From: Pseudomonas alcaligenes
GTDB lineage: Bacteria > Pseudomonadota > Gammaproteobacteria > Pseudomonadales > Pseudomonadaceae
DNA length: 64,000 nucleotides
NCBI RefSeq assembly: GCF_014490745.1
Contig: NZ_LZEU01000001.1
Span: 1,449,501-1,513,500, forward strand
Direction: 5' to 3'
A program made the translations under genes and the position numbers. Shown in pieces: positions 1 through 8,567 of the stretch. Each line of letters begins with the position of its first letter. Positions within the stretch are counted from its first letter, which is position 1. The notes below the pieces were generated by a model. That model worked only from the letters and a program-made list of their open reading frames with translations. It was not told where the DNA came from and made no database searches.

Positions 1-1394
1 TGCTGATCAGCGGCCGCGATGGCGAGCAGCTCAAGCAGGCCGCCCAGGCCCTGGTCAGCGGCAGCAAGCTGCTGTCCGGCGCCAGCGCGCGCATCGAGCA
101 GGTGGCCAGCCTGCAGCCGCGCCAGCCCTACGATGCGCCGAACTGGCTGCCCAGCGACCGCCCGGTACAGCTCGGCGAGCTGAGCGAGGCCAAGCGCCTC
201 AGCGTGTCGGGCTACGACCCGGGCACCATCAGCCTGCCCATGCGCCTGCCGCCGGATCTGTTCGACTGGCGCGCCAAGGGCGTGCCGCTGCACCTCAAGT
301 ACCGCTACACGCCGCAGCCGGTGTCGACCAACTCGTCGCTGCTGATCAGCCTCAGCGGCAAGTTCATCAAGTCGCTGCCGCTGCCGTCGCTGGAGCACCT
401 GAAGGACAACCAGTCGCTGCTGGCCAAGCTGGAAGACGACAGCCTGCTGCAGGAAAGCAACCTGCTGCTGCCGCTCAGCAGCCTGCCGCTGCAGGCGGAT
501 CTGCAGCTGCGCTTCATGTATGACTACATCAAGCAGGGCGACTGCCGCGACATCATCATCGACAACATGCGCGGCACCATCGAGCCGGATTCCACCCTCG
601 ACCTCAGCGGCTACGAGCACTTCATCGCCATGCCCAACCTGGGCGTGTTCCAGAGCAGCGGCTTCCCCTTCACCCGGATGGCCGACCTGGCGGAAACCGC
701 GGTGGTCATGCCCAACGGCGCCGGGGCCGAGGAGTTCTCCCTGTACCTGGGCCTGCTCGGACGCTTCGGTGATTCCACCGGCCTGCCGGCCAGTGGCGTC
801 AGCGTGACCCAGGGCGACGACGATGCCGCCCTGCAAGGCAAGGATCTGCTGGTGCTGGCCTCCGGTGCCAACCAGCCGCTGCTGCAGCGCTGGGCCGACC
901 TGCTGCCGGCCAGCCTGGACGGGCGCTCGAGTTTCGAGCTGTCCGACCTGGTGCACCGCGTGCGCTCCTGGGTCAGCTCCGACAGCCGTGCCAACCTGCG
1001 CCAGGCGCGCAGCAGCCTGGCCCTGGGCACCGGTGGCGCCGGCGCCTACCTGACCGGTTTCGAGTCGCCGCTCGACAGCGGCCGCAGCGTGGTGGTGATC
1101 GCCGCCGCCAGCCCGGACAAGCTGGCCGATGTCGGTGCGGCCCTGCGCGGCGGTGAGGACTACGACCAGTCGATCCAGGGCAGCCTGGCGGTGATCAACG
1201 GCAAGCGCATCAGCTCGCTGGTGGCAGACGAGCAATACCATGTCGGCGAGCTGGGCTGGTTCCGCTATCTGCAGTGGCTGCTGTCGCGCCACCTGGGCTG
1301 GATGCTGCTGCTCACCGCACTGGGTGTCGGCCTGGTCAGCCTGCTGCTGTTCGTCAGCCTGCGTGCCCGTGCGCGCGCCCGTCTGAGCGATTGA
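1..1394 (+). CDS. bcsB: Cellulose synthase regulatory subunit BcsB (WssC), 3' part
   Basis: C-terminal part of the periplasmic, inner-membrane-anchored subunit that works with BcsA in cellulose synthesis and export. The reading frame is open from base 3 with no start, so the gene begins upstream of the window. The family-typical segment APNWLPSDRPVQLGEL lies near the visible start. The protein ends in one transmembrane helix rich in Leu/Val/Gly followed by an Arg-rich cytoplasmic tail (RARARARLSD), the usual BcsB tail anchor. bcsZ starts 7 bp after the stop, so the two are one operon. The identification is firm from sequence plus context; the missing N-terminus cannot be judged. Confidence 0.93.
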   Translation, partial: LISGRDGEQLKQAAQALVSGSKLLSGASARIEQVASLQPRQPYDAPNWLPSDRPVQLGELSEAKRLSVSGYDPGTISLPMRLPPDLFDWRAKGVPLHLKYRYTPQPVSTNSSLLISLSGKFIKSLPLPSLEHLKDNQSLLAKLEDDSLLQESNLLLPLSSLPLQADLQLRFMYDYIKQGDCRDIIIDNMRGTIEPDSTLDLSGYEHFIAMPNLGVFQSSGFPFTRMADLAETAVVMPNGAGAEEFSLYLGLLGRFGDSTGLPASGVSVTQGDDDAALQGKDLLVLASGANQPLLQRWADLLPASLDGRSSFELSDLVHRVRSWVSSDSRANLRQARSSLALGTGGAGAYLTGFESPLDSGRSVVVIAAASPDKLADVGAALRGGEDYDQSIQGSLAVINGKRISSLVADEQYHVGELGWFRYLQWLLSRHLGWMLLLTALGVGLVSLLLFVSLRARARARLSD

Positions 1395-1401
1395 GGCAGC
1401 C

Positions 1402-2574
1402 ATGCGCAGACGTCTCCTGAGTCTGTGCGCCGGTGTGCTGGCCTTCCTGGCCAGCAGCGCGGCGCCGGCTGCCTGCACGGTCGACTGGCCGCACTGGCAG
1501 CGTTTCGCCGAGCGCTGGATCCAGCCTGACGGACGGGTGCTGGAGTCCAGCCTGGAGAAGAACCACAGCACTTCCGAAGGGCAGTCCTATGCGCTGTTCT
1601 TCGCCCTGGTGGCCAACGACCCGGCGCGCTTCGACAAAATCTGGCGCTGGAGCCGCGAGAACCTGGCCGGCAACGATCCGCAGAACATCCTGCCGGCCTG
1701 GCTGTGGGGGCAGGGCAAGGATGGCAGCTGGAAAGTGCAGGACGCCAACTCGGCCTCCGACGCCGACCTGTGGTTCGCCTACACCCTGCTCGAGGCCGAC
1801 CGCCTGTGGCACAAGCCGCAGTACCGCGCCGATGCGCTGAGCCTGCTGGGCCAGATCAAGAAACAGGAAACCACCGAGCTGCCGGGCCTGGGCCCGGTGC
1901 TGCTGCCGGGGCCGATCGGCTTCTCGCATATCGACCACCTGTGGCGCCTCAATCCCAGCTACCAGCCGCTGCCGCTGCTGCGCCGCCTGGCCGCCGTCGA
2001 TCCCAAAGGGCCCTGGGCGGCCATCGCCAAGCACAGCGTGCGCCTGCAGCAGGAAGCCGGCGAGCACGGCTTCGCCGCCGACTGGGTTGGCTACCGCGCG
2101 GTTTCCGACAGCGCGGGGCTGTTCACCACGGATCCGATGAAGGGCGATATCGGCAGCTACGATGCCATTCGCGTCTACCTCTGGGCCGGCATGACCAACC
2201 CGGCCGACCCGTTGGCCGCGCCGCTGCTCGCCAGCCTGGACGGCATGGCGCGCGCCACCGCCTCCACCGGCATGCCGCCGGAGAAGGTGGATATCCGCAG
2301 CGGCCTCGGCCAGGGCACGGCGCCGTCCGGTTTCTCCGCCGCCCTGGTGCCGTATTTTCAGGCCAAGCAGCAGCCCTGGCTGGCCGACCTGCAGTACCAG
2401 CACGCCCTCGGCGCGCTGGACAAGTGGCAGGCCGGCAGCGGCCCCGCCCCTTTCTATTACGACTACATGCTGAGCCTGTTCGGCCTCGGTTGGGCTGATC
2501 AGCTCTACCGCTTCGCCGCCGACGGCCGCCTGCAACCGCGCTGGGAGACTCCATGTTCCGCTACCGCCCACTGA
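1402..2574 (+). CDS. bcsZ: Periplasmic endo-beta-1,4-glucanase BcsZ (GH8, WssD)
   Basis: Glycoside hydrolase family 8 cellulase of the cellulose operon, 390 aa, which trims nascent glucan in the periplasm. A Sec signal peptide ends near residue 24 (SSAAPAAC). The acid/base Glu59 lies in STSEGQSYALF and the conserved Asp120 in NSASDADLWFAY. Their spacing of 61 residues matches E55/D116 of E. coli BcsZ. The ATG follows bcsB by 7 bp, and the 3' end overlaps bcsC by 22 bp, which suggests translational coupling. Length is close to the family norm of about 370 aa. Confidence 0.95.
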   Translation: MRRRLLSLCAGVLAFLASSAAPAACTVDWPHWQRFAERWIQPDGRVLESSLEKNHSTSEGQSYALFFALVANDPARFDKIWRWSRENLAGNDPQNILPAWLWGQGKDGSWKVQDANSASDADLWFAYTLLEADRLWHKPQYRADALSLLGQIKKQETTELPGLGPVLLPGPIGFSHIDHLWRLNPSYQPLPLLRRLAAVDPKGPWAAIAKHSVRLQQEAGEHGFAADWVGYRAVSDSAGLFTTDPMKGDIGSYDAIRVYLWAGMTNPADPLAAPLLASLDGMARATASTGMPPEKVDIRSGLGQGTAPSGFSAALVPYFQAKQQPWLADLQYQHALGALDKWQAGSGPAPFYYDYMLSLFGLGWADQLYRFAADGRLQPRWETPCSATAH

Positions 2575-5500
2575 CCCTGGCACTGTTGGCCACCCTGGCC
2601 CACGGCAGCGTCCAGGCCGAGGCGGAAGATCCGCGCAGCCTGCTGATCCAGCAGGGGCATTTCTGGCAGGCCCAGGAAAAACCCAAGCGTGCCACCGAGG
2701 TGTGGAACAAGCTGCTGCTGCTCGACGCCGGCCAGCCCGATGCGCTGTACGGCCTGGGCCTGATCGAGGTGCAGGAGAAGCGGCTGGCGCAGGCTGGTGG
2801 CTACCTGCAGCGCCTGCAGGCACTGCAACCGGTGCCGCGCCAGGCCCTGCAGCTGGAGCAGGATATTCGCCTGGCCGATCCGGCCAACCAGGCCCTGCTC
2901 GACGAAGCGCGCCTACTGGTGGAAAACAGCGACCGGCCGCAGGCGGCCGAAGTCTACCGCCGCGCCTTGGGCGACCAGCCGGGGCAGGGGCAGATCGGCC
3001 TCGAGGTGTACAACAACCTCGGCTATGTCGACGGCCACTGGGCCGAGGCGCGCAGCGGCCTGGAGCGCCTGCTGCGCGAGTCGCCCAGCGATCCGTACAT
3101 CGCCCTGTTCCTCGCCAAGCACCTGGCCCGCCATGAAGACTCGCGCACCGAGGGTGTCCGCGCCCTGGCCAAGCTGGCCCAGCGCGAGGACATCGGCGGC
3201 GACGCCGACGAGAGCTGGCGCCTGACCCTGACCTGGATGGGCCCGCCGCAGAAGGCCCAGCAGCCGCTGTTCGAAGAGTTCCTGCGCAGCCACCCGGACG
3301 ACGAGGAAATCCGCGCCCAGCTGGAGAAGGGCCGCAGCCAGCCGAGCACTGCCGGCGGCAGCCAGTGGCGCCGTGATCCCGTGCTCGACCGTGGCCTCAA
3401 GGCACTGGAGAAGGGCGACCTCGCGGTGGCCGAGCGCGACCTCACGGATTACCTGAAGAGCCATCCCAAGGATGCCGACGCCCTCGGCGGCCTGGGCATC
3501 CTGCGCCAGCGCCAGGAGCGTTTCGAAGACGCCGAAGTGCTGCTGACCAGCGCGGTGAAGCAGGGCGGCGGGCGTTCCTGGCAGAGCGCGCTGGACGATG
3601 TGCGCTACTGGTCGCTGCTGCAGCGTGCCCGCGATAACCTGGCGGGTGAGCGCAGTAGCGATGCCCGCCAGCAACTGGAACAGGCGCGCAAGCTCAAGCC
3701 CAAGGACGCCGAGGCCCTGCTGAGCCTGGCCGAGCTGCAGGCCCAGCAGGGCGAGCTGGCGGCGGCCGAGGCGGGCTTCCGCCAGGCGCTGGCCCAGCAC
3801 AGCCAGGAGACCCGCGCGCTGCGCGGCCTGGCCCAGGTACTGGGCGACCAGGGCAAGCCCGAGGAGGCGCTGAGCCTGCTCGAACGCCTGCCCAAGAGCG
3901 AGCGCGACAAGCTCGGCGGCCTCGGCCAGCTGCGTGCCGAACAGGCGCTCCAGCGGGCCAAGGCGGCCGAGCAGCGGGGCGACAGCCAGGGCATGCGCCG
4001 CGAGCTGGAAGCGGCCCTGCGCGACGACCCGAACAACGCCTGGGCGCGCTTCGCCCTGGCCCGCCTGTATGTCGACCTCGGTGCGGTGGATGAAGCCCGC
4101 AGCCTGATGGATGGCCTGCTCAAGGCCCGCCCGAATGACCGCGATGCGCTCTACACCAGTGCCCTGCTGTCGATCCAGCTGCAGGAGTGGAAGCGTGCGC
4201 AGACCACCCTGGCGCAGATTCCGCGCGAGGCGCGCAACGCCGACATCAACCGCCTGGTCGCCGAAGTCGATTTCAACCTGCAGCTGCAGCAGATCAACGA
4301 GCTCAGCAGCAACGGCCGCAAGGCCGAGGCGCGCGCCTTCCTCGGACGCATCGAAGCCCTCGCCGAAGGCAAGCCGGCGCGGCTGTCGGCCCTGGCTTCG
4401 GCTTATGCCGATGCCGCCGATCCGCAGCGTGCCATCGCCATCATGCGTGACCTGCTGGCGCGCAGCCCGCGCACTGACCTGTCGCTGACCCTCAGCTATG
4501 GCCGGGTGCTGCTGGAGGCCGAGCAGGATGCCGAAGTGGCCGCGCTGCTGCGCGACCTGCAGGGCCGCAGCATGACCGCCGAGCAGCGCAAGCAGTACGA
4601 CGACCTGCTGTTCTATTACCGCGTGCGCCAGGCCGAGCAGCTGCGCCAGCGCGGCGAGCTGGCTGCCGCCTACGACACCCTGGCGCCGGCCCTGGCCCAG
4701 CGCCCGCAGGATCGCCTGGCGGTTTCCGCCCTGGCGCGCATGTACGGCGCCAACGGCGATACCGGCAAGGCCCTGGAGCTGTTCAAGCCACTGGTCAAAC
4801 GTCATCCCGACGATGCCAACCTGCTGGTCGGCGCCGCCGACATGGCCGCCCAGGAGGCCGAGAACGATTACGCCGAGGATGCTCTGGAGCGGGCGCTGAA
4901 GCGCGCGCCCAACGATGTCGACATCCTTACCACGGCAGCGCGGGTGTACCGCTACCTGGGGCGCACCGGCAAGGCTGCCGAGCTGCTGAAGAAGGTCGTG
5001 GCCCAGGAGAAGCTCGAGCAGACGCCGAGCTTCGCCGCCAGCACCGCGCCGGCCGCGGCGCCGCGCAACCCCTTTGCCGGCATCGGCTCGGCCGCCGCCA
5101 GCGGCGAGGCGATTCCGGCGCCGGCGCAGAGCCTGGCGCTGGCCGACGAGCCGGTGCCTGCGCCGGCCAGCCGCAGCATCCCGACCCCGGTTGGCGGCAG
5201 CGCGCTGCTGGCCGCCGAGGAGCCGGCCTACCGCGCCGCGCCGCAGCCGCTCAGTCGCCAGCCGCAGCCTGAGACCAATCCCTTTGTGGTGGCCGCCGAA
5301 GACGAAGAAGAGATAGATCCGCGTGCCGGCATGAGCGAGGCGGCACGCGCCCTCGACGATATTCTGCAGCAGCGCAGCCCCTACCTGGTACAGGGCGTGA
5401 GCGGGCGCAGCAACGACAGCGAATCCGGCCTGAGCAAGCTGACCGCTGTCGAAGCGCCGTTCGAGGCCAGCATGCCGCTGGGCGACAACCGCCTGGCCGT

Positions 5501-6512
5501 GCGGGTGACGCCGGTGTCGCTGAACGCCGGCAGCCTCGATGAGAATGCCTACGACCGCTTCGGCGGTGGCCCGGCCGCCTCGCTGGCCAAGCCGGGCGTA
5601 TCGCCGGGCTCGCAGAAGGATTCCGGGGTCGGCCTGGCCGTGGCCTTCGACAGCCCGGGCGAAGGCCTCAAGGCTGACCTCGGCACCACGCCGCAGGGCT
5701 TCCTCTACAGCACCGCAGTCGGCGGCGTCAGTCTGGAGCGTGCCTTCGCCGGCAGCCCGGATCTGCACTGGAGCGCCAAGGTTTCGCGGCGCGCGGTCAC
5801 CGACAGCCTGCTGTCGTTCGCCGGCGCCGAGGACAAGCGCACCGGCCAGCAGTGGGGCGGGGTCACCGCCAATGGCGGACGCGCGCAGCTGGCCTACGAC
5901 AACCGCGAGATGGGCGCCTATGCCTATGGCGGCTGGCATCGCCTGCTGGGCAACCATGTCGAGGACAACGACCGTGCCGAGCTGGGCACCGGCGTGTACT
6001 GGTACCTGCAGAACGACGAGAACAGCCAGTCCACCATCGGCCTCGACCTGCTGGGTATCGGCTATCAGCAGAACCAGGGCTACTTCACCTATGGCCACGG
6101 CGGCTACTTCAGCCCGCAGACCTTCTTTGCCCTTGGCGTGCCGGTCAGCTGGGCCCGTCGCTACGAGCGCCTGACCGTCAAACTCAAGGGTTCGGTGGGT
6201 GTGCAGCACATCCGTCAGGACGATGCCGACTTCTATCCGGATGACGACAAGCTGCAGGCCGCCGCCAGCAAGGCCCTGGGCTACGACGCCGTATACGAGG
6301 GCTCCAGCGATACCGGCATCGGCTACAACCTGTCCGGCGCGGCCGAGTACCGCCTGGGCAGCAACTTCTTCGTCGGTGGCCAGGCCGGGGTCGACAACGC
6401 CCAGGACTATCGCCAGTGGAGCGGCGGTCTGTACCTGCGCTACATGCTCGAAGACCAGACCGGCCCGCTGGCGCTCCCCGTTTCCCCCTATCAATCCCCT
6501 TACGCGAACTAG
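2553..6512 (+). CDS. bcsC: Cellulose export outer-membrane protein BcsC (WssE)
   Basis: Outer-membrane exporter of 1319 aa that guides cellulose across the periplasm and outer membrane. A signal peptide (about residues 1-22) is followed by a long array of TPR-type helical repeats to about residue 820. An Ala/Pro-rich, low-complexity linker spans about 823-910, and a C-terminal BcsC-type beta-barrel domain runs from about 970 to the end. The barrel is rich in alternating aromatic and Gly strands and ends in Tyr-Ala-Asn. The protein is longer than E. coli BcsC, as is common in Pseudomonas WssE. The start overlaps bcsZ by 22 bp. A very long antisense open frame covers this gene but is a codon-bias shadow. 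Confidence 0.95.
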   Translation: MFRYRPLTLALLATLAHGSVQAEAEDPRSLLIQQGHFWQAQEKPKRATEVWNKLLLLDAGQPDALYGLGLIEVQEKRLAQAGGYLQRLQALQPVPRQALQLEQDIRLADPANQALLDEARLLVENSDRPQAAEVYRRALGDQPGQGQIGLEVYNNLGYVDGHWAEARSGLERLLRESPSDPYIALFLAKHLARHEDSRTEGVRALAKLAQREDIGGDADESWRLTLTWMGPPQKAQQPLFEEFLRSHPDDEEIRAQLEKGRSQPSTAGGSQWRRDPVLDRGLKALEKGDLAVAERDLTDYLKSHPKDADALGGLGILRQRQERFEDAEVLLTSAVKQGGGRSWQSALDDVRYWSLLQRARDNLAGERSSDARQQLEQARKLKPKDAEALLSLAELQAQQGELAAAEAGFRQALAQHSQETRALRGLAQVLGDQGKPEEALSLLERLPKSERDKLGGLGQLRAEQALQRAKAAEQRGDSQGMRRELEAALRDDPNNAWARFALARLYVDLGAVDEARSLMDGLLKARPNDRDALYTSALLSIQLQEWKRAQTTLAQIPREARNADINRLVAEVDFNLQLQQINELSSNGRKAEARAFLGRIEALAEGKPARLSALASAYADAADPQRAIAIMRDLLARSPRTDLSLTLSYGRVLLEAEQDAEVAALLRDLQGRSMTAEQRKQYDDLLFYYRVRQAEQLRQRGELAAAYDTLAPALAQRPQDRLAVSALARMYGANGDTGKALELFKPLVKRHPDDANLLVGAADMAAQEAENDYAEDALERALKRAPNDVDILTTAARVYRYLGRTGKAAELLKKVVAQEKLEQTPSFAASTAPAAAPRNPFAGIGSAAASGEAIPAPAQSLALADEPVPAPASRSIPTPVGGSALLAAEEPAYRAAPQPLSRQPQPETNPFVVAAEDEEEIDPRAGMSEAARALDDILQQRSPYLVQGVSGRSNDSESGLSKLTAVEAPFEASMPLGDNRLAVRVTPVSLNAGSLDENAYDRFGGGPAASLAKPGVSPGSQKDSGVGLAVAFDSPGEGLKADLGTTPQGFLYSTAVGGVSLERAFAGSPDLHWSAKVSRRAVTDSLLSFAGAEDKRTGQQWGGVTANGGRAQLAYDNREMGAYAYGGWHRLLGNHVEDNDRAELGTGVYWYLQNDENSQSTIGLDLLGIGYQQNQGYFTYGHGGYFSPQTFFALGVPVSWARRYERLTVKLKGSVGVQHIRQDDADFYPDDDKLQAAASKALGYDAVYEGSSDTGIGYNLSGAAEYRLGSNFFVGGQAGVDNAQDYRQWSGGLYLRYMLEDQTGPLALPVSPYQSPYAN

Positions 6513-6524
6513 GAAGGTTTTTCG

Positions 6525-7178
6525 ATGGCATCTTCACTGCTTGCCGGCCTGTCGATCCTGATCATCGGCGACAGCCACATGGCCACCCCCAACTACCTGA
6601 TCGGCGGCCTGCACGACGACCTCCTGCGCAAAGGCGCCAACGTCCACTCCATCGGGATCTGCGGGGCCAACGCCGGCGACTGGCTGAAAGTCTCGCCGGG
6701 TGGTTCCTGCGGCGCCGCCGAACGGCGGGGCAAGGAACCGGCGGTGGTGCTGCACGGCAAGGCCAGCACCACGCCGATCAGCGAGCTGATCGCCAAGGAC
6801 AAGCCGGATCTGGTGCTGATCGTCATCGGCGACACCATGGCCGGCTACGACAAGCCGGCGTTCCCCAAGGCCTGGATCTGGCAGCAGACCACCAGCCTGA
6901 CCAAGGCCATCGCCGCGACCGGCACCCAGTGCGCCTGGATCGGGCCGAACTGGGGCACCGAGGGCGGCAAGTACGGCAAGACCTACGCCAAGGTCAAGCA
7001 GATGTCGGCTTTCCTCTCGGCCAACGTGGCGCCATGCAGCTATGTCGATTCGCTGAAGTTTTCCCAGCCGGGCCAGTGGGCCACCACCGACGGCCAGCAC
7101 CTCAACGTGCAGGGCTACCAGAAGTGGGGCGCGGCCATCAGCGGCGCGCTGGAAGACGTGCGCAAGAACGCCAAGTAA
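6525..7178 (+). CDS. SGNH-hydrolase-fold protein, WssF-like, copy 1
   Basis: 217-aa SGNH/GDSL-fold protein in the position of wssF, so probably part of the cellulose acetylation machinery. Block I is GDSH with nucleophile Ser17. The block II Gly lies in CGANAGDW. The oxyanion-hole block is GDT rather than the common GxND. The catalytic pair Asp189/His192 lies in DGQH. No cleavable signal peptide is visible, because the first beta strand precedes Ser17 directly; this is odd for a periplasmic reaction. The gene starts 12 bp after bcsC and is followed by a close paralogue. The fold is seen in sequence; the acetyl-transfer role is inferred from the operon. Confidence 0.8.
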   Translation: MASSLLAGLSILIIGDSHMATPNYLIGGLHDDLLRKGANVHSIGICGANAGDWLKVSPGGSCGAAERRGKEPAVVLHGKASTTPISELIAKDKPDLVLIVIGDTMAGYDKPAFPKAWIWQQTTSLTKAIAATGTQCAWIGPNWGTEGGKYGKTYAKVKQMSAFLSANVAPCSYVDSLKFSQPGQWATTDGQHLNVQGYQKWGAAISGALEDVRKNAK

Positions 7179-7227
7179 TACGTTGCCCAATCCCTTATTC
7201 GCATTGATCTAGTCGAGGAATCCTTCG

Positions 7228-7887
7228 ATGTCCGCTTCCGTACTTGCCGGCCTGAGCCTGATGGTTCTGGGCGAGAGCCACATGAGCCTGGCCAACCACC
7301 TGACCGAGCCGCTCAACGCCGCCCTGGTCGCCCAGGGCGCCAAGGTGCACTCCATCGGCGCCTGTGGCGCCAGCGCCGCCGACTGGCTGATCACCAAGAA
7401 AGTCGACTGCGGTGCCGTGCAGGATGACAACGGCAAGCTGCTGATCAAGGGCAGCGGTGCCACCACCACGCCGATCAAGGAGCTGATCGCGCAGAACAAG
7501 CCCGACGTGGTGGTGCTGGTCATCGGCGACACCATGGCCTCCTACGACAAGCCGGCGTTCCCCAAGGCCTGGGCCTGGCAAAGCGTGACCAACCTGACCA
7601 AGGCCATCGCCGCCACCGGCACCAAGTGCGTGTGGGTCGGCCCGGCCTGGGGCAAGGTCGGCGGCATGTACAAGAAGAACGACCAGCGTACCCAGCTGAT
7701 GTCACAGTTCCTCGCCGCCAACGTGGCGCCGTGCAGCTATGTCGACTCGCTGCAGATGTCCAAGCCCGGCCAGTGGATCACCACCGACGGCCAGCACTTC
7801 ACCGTGGCCGGCTACAAGGCCTGGGGCAATGCCATCGCCGAAGCGATGAGCAAGCTGCCGGCGGCCAGCCTCAAGGGGAGCAAATGA
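7228..7887 (+). CDS. SGNH-hydrolase-fold protein, WssF-like, copy 2
   Basis: 219-aa tandem paralogue of the preceding gene. Over the central stretch beginning DTMA, 33 of 42 aligned residues are identical. Block I is GESH rather than GDSH, with Ser17 kept. The GDT block and the Asp187/His190 pair (DGQH) are conserved, so both copies look catalytically competent. It also lacks an obvious signal peptide. The stop overlaps the start of the next gene (ATGATGA), indicating translational coupling with the AlgF-like gene. Function is inferred from position in a wss operon; duplication followed by divergence is visible directly. Confidence 0.78.
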   Translation: MSASVLAGLSLMVLGESHMSLANHLTEPLNAALVAQGAKVHSIGACGASAADWLITKKVDCGAVQDDNGKLLIKGSGATTTPIKELIAQNKPDVVVLVIGDTMASYDKPAFPKAWAWQSVTNLTKAIAATGTKCVWVGPAWGKVGGMYKKNDQRTQLMSQFLAANVAPCSYVDSLQMSKPGQWITTDGQHFTVAGYKAWGNAIAEAMSKLPAASLKGSK

Positions 7888-8558
7888 TGAACCGTAGCCT
7901 GCACGCGCTGGCCGGCCTGACCGGGCTGCTGAGCCTGGGCCTGGCCCAGGCCGCCGAGATCCCGCTGTATCCCACCGGCCCCAGCGAGGACGCGGCCTTC
8001 CTGCGCTTCGTCAACGCCGGCGAGCAGGTCCTGGAGCTGAAAGCCGATGGCAGCGGCGCCAGCCTGCGCCTGGAAGGCGCCAAGCACGCCTCGGACTACC
8101 TCACCGTGCCGGCCGGCAAGCCGATCAAGGGTTCGCTCAGCCTGAACGGGCAGCAGCAGGCGCTGGATGTCAGCGTGGCGCCGGGTGAGTTCGCCACCGT
8201 GGTCGGCATTCCGGCGGCGCAGGGCCTGAACCTGGTGACCGTGCGCGAGCAGCCGGACGACTTCAACGCGCTCAAGGCCTCGCTGGCCCTGTACAGCCTG
8301 GACGCCAGCTGCACCGATGCCGGCCTACAGGCCGCCGGGCGCAATGTCGACATCTTCAAGGGCGTGGCCAACGGCAGCCTGCAACGGCGCTCGATCAACC
8401 CGCTGAAACTGTCGGTGCAGCTGCGCTGCGGCGGTGCCTCGGTGGGCGCGCCGGTGGATCTCGGCGAACTGGCCGCCGGCCAGCGCTACACCCTGTTCCT
8501 GCTGCCGTCGGCCCAGGGGCCGCGCCTGCTGCAGGCCGAAGACACTCTGGCTAACTGA
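7884..8558 (+). CDS. wssG: AlgF-like periplasmic cellulose acetylation protein (WssG)
   Basis: 224-aa exported protein related to alginate O-acetylation protein AlgF. It has an N-terminal signal peptide ending near the Ala-Gln-Ala-Ala of residues 21-24. The AlgF-like segment LYPTGPSEDAAFLRFVNAG follows directly, and the rest is a beta-sandwich-like, Leu/Gly-rich sequence. The ATG at 7884 (or the next ATG at 7887) overlaps the preceding stop. An upstream in-frame extension exists but is the other frame of the SGNH gene. It should act in the periplasm with the MBOAT protein and the AlgJ/X-like protein to acetylate cellulose. Confidence 0.87.
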   Translation: MMNRSLHALAGLTGLLSLGLAQAAEIPLYPTGPSEDAAFLRFVNAGEQVLELKADGSGASLRLEGAKHASDYLTVPAGKPIKGSLSLNGQQQALDVSVAPGEFATVVGIPAAQGLNLVTVREQPDDFNALKASLALYSLDASCTDAGLQAAGRNVDIFKGVANGSLQRRSINPLKLSVQLRCGGASVGAPVDLGELAAGQRYTLFLLPSAQGPRLLQAEDTLAN

Positions 8559-8567
8559 TACGCACAC

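Noticed and set aside
2913-6494. 1193-codon open frame antisense to bcsC
   Set aside because: High-GC codon bias opens the opposite frame. The sequence is Gly/Gln/Ala/Leu-rich with no domain, while the plus strand clearly encodes BcsC.
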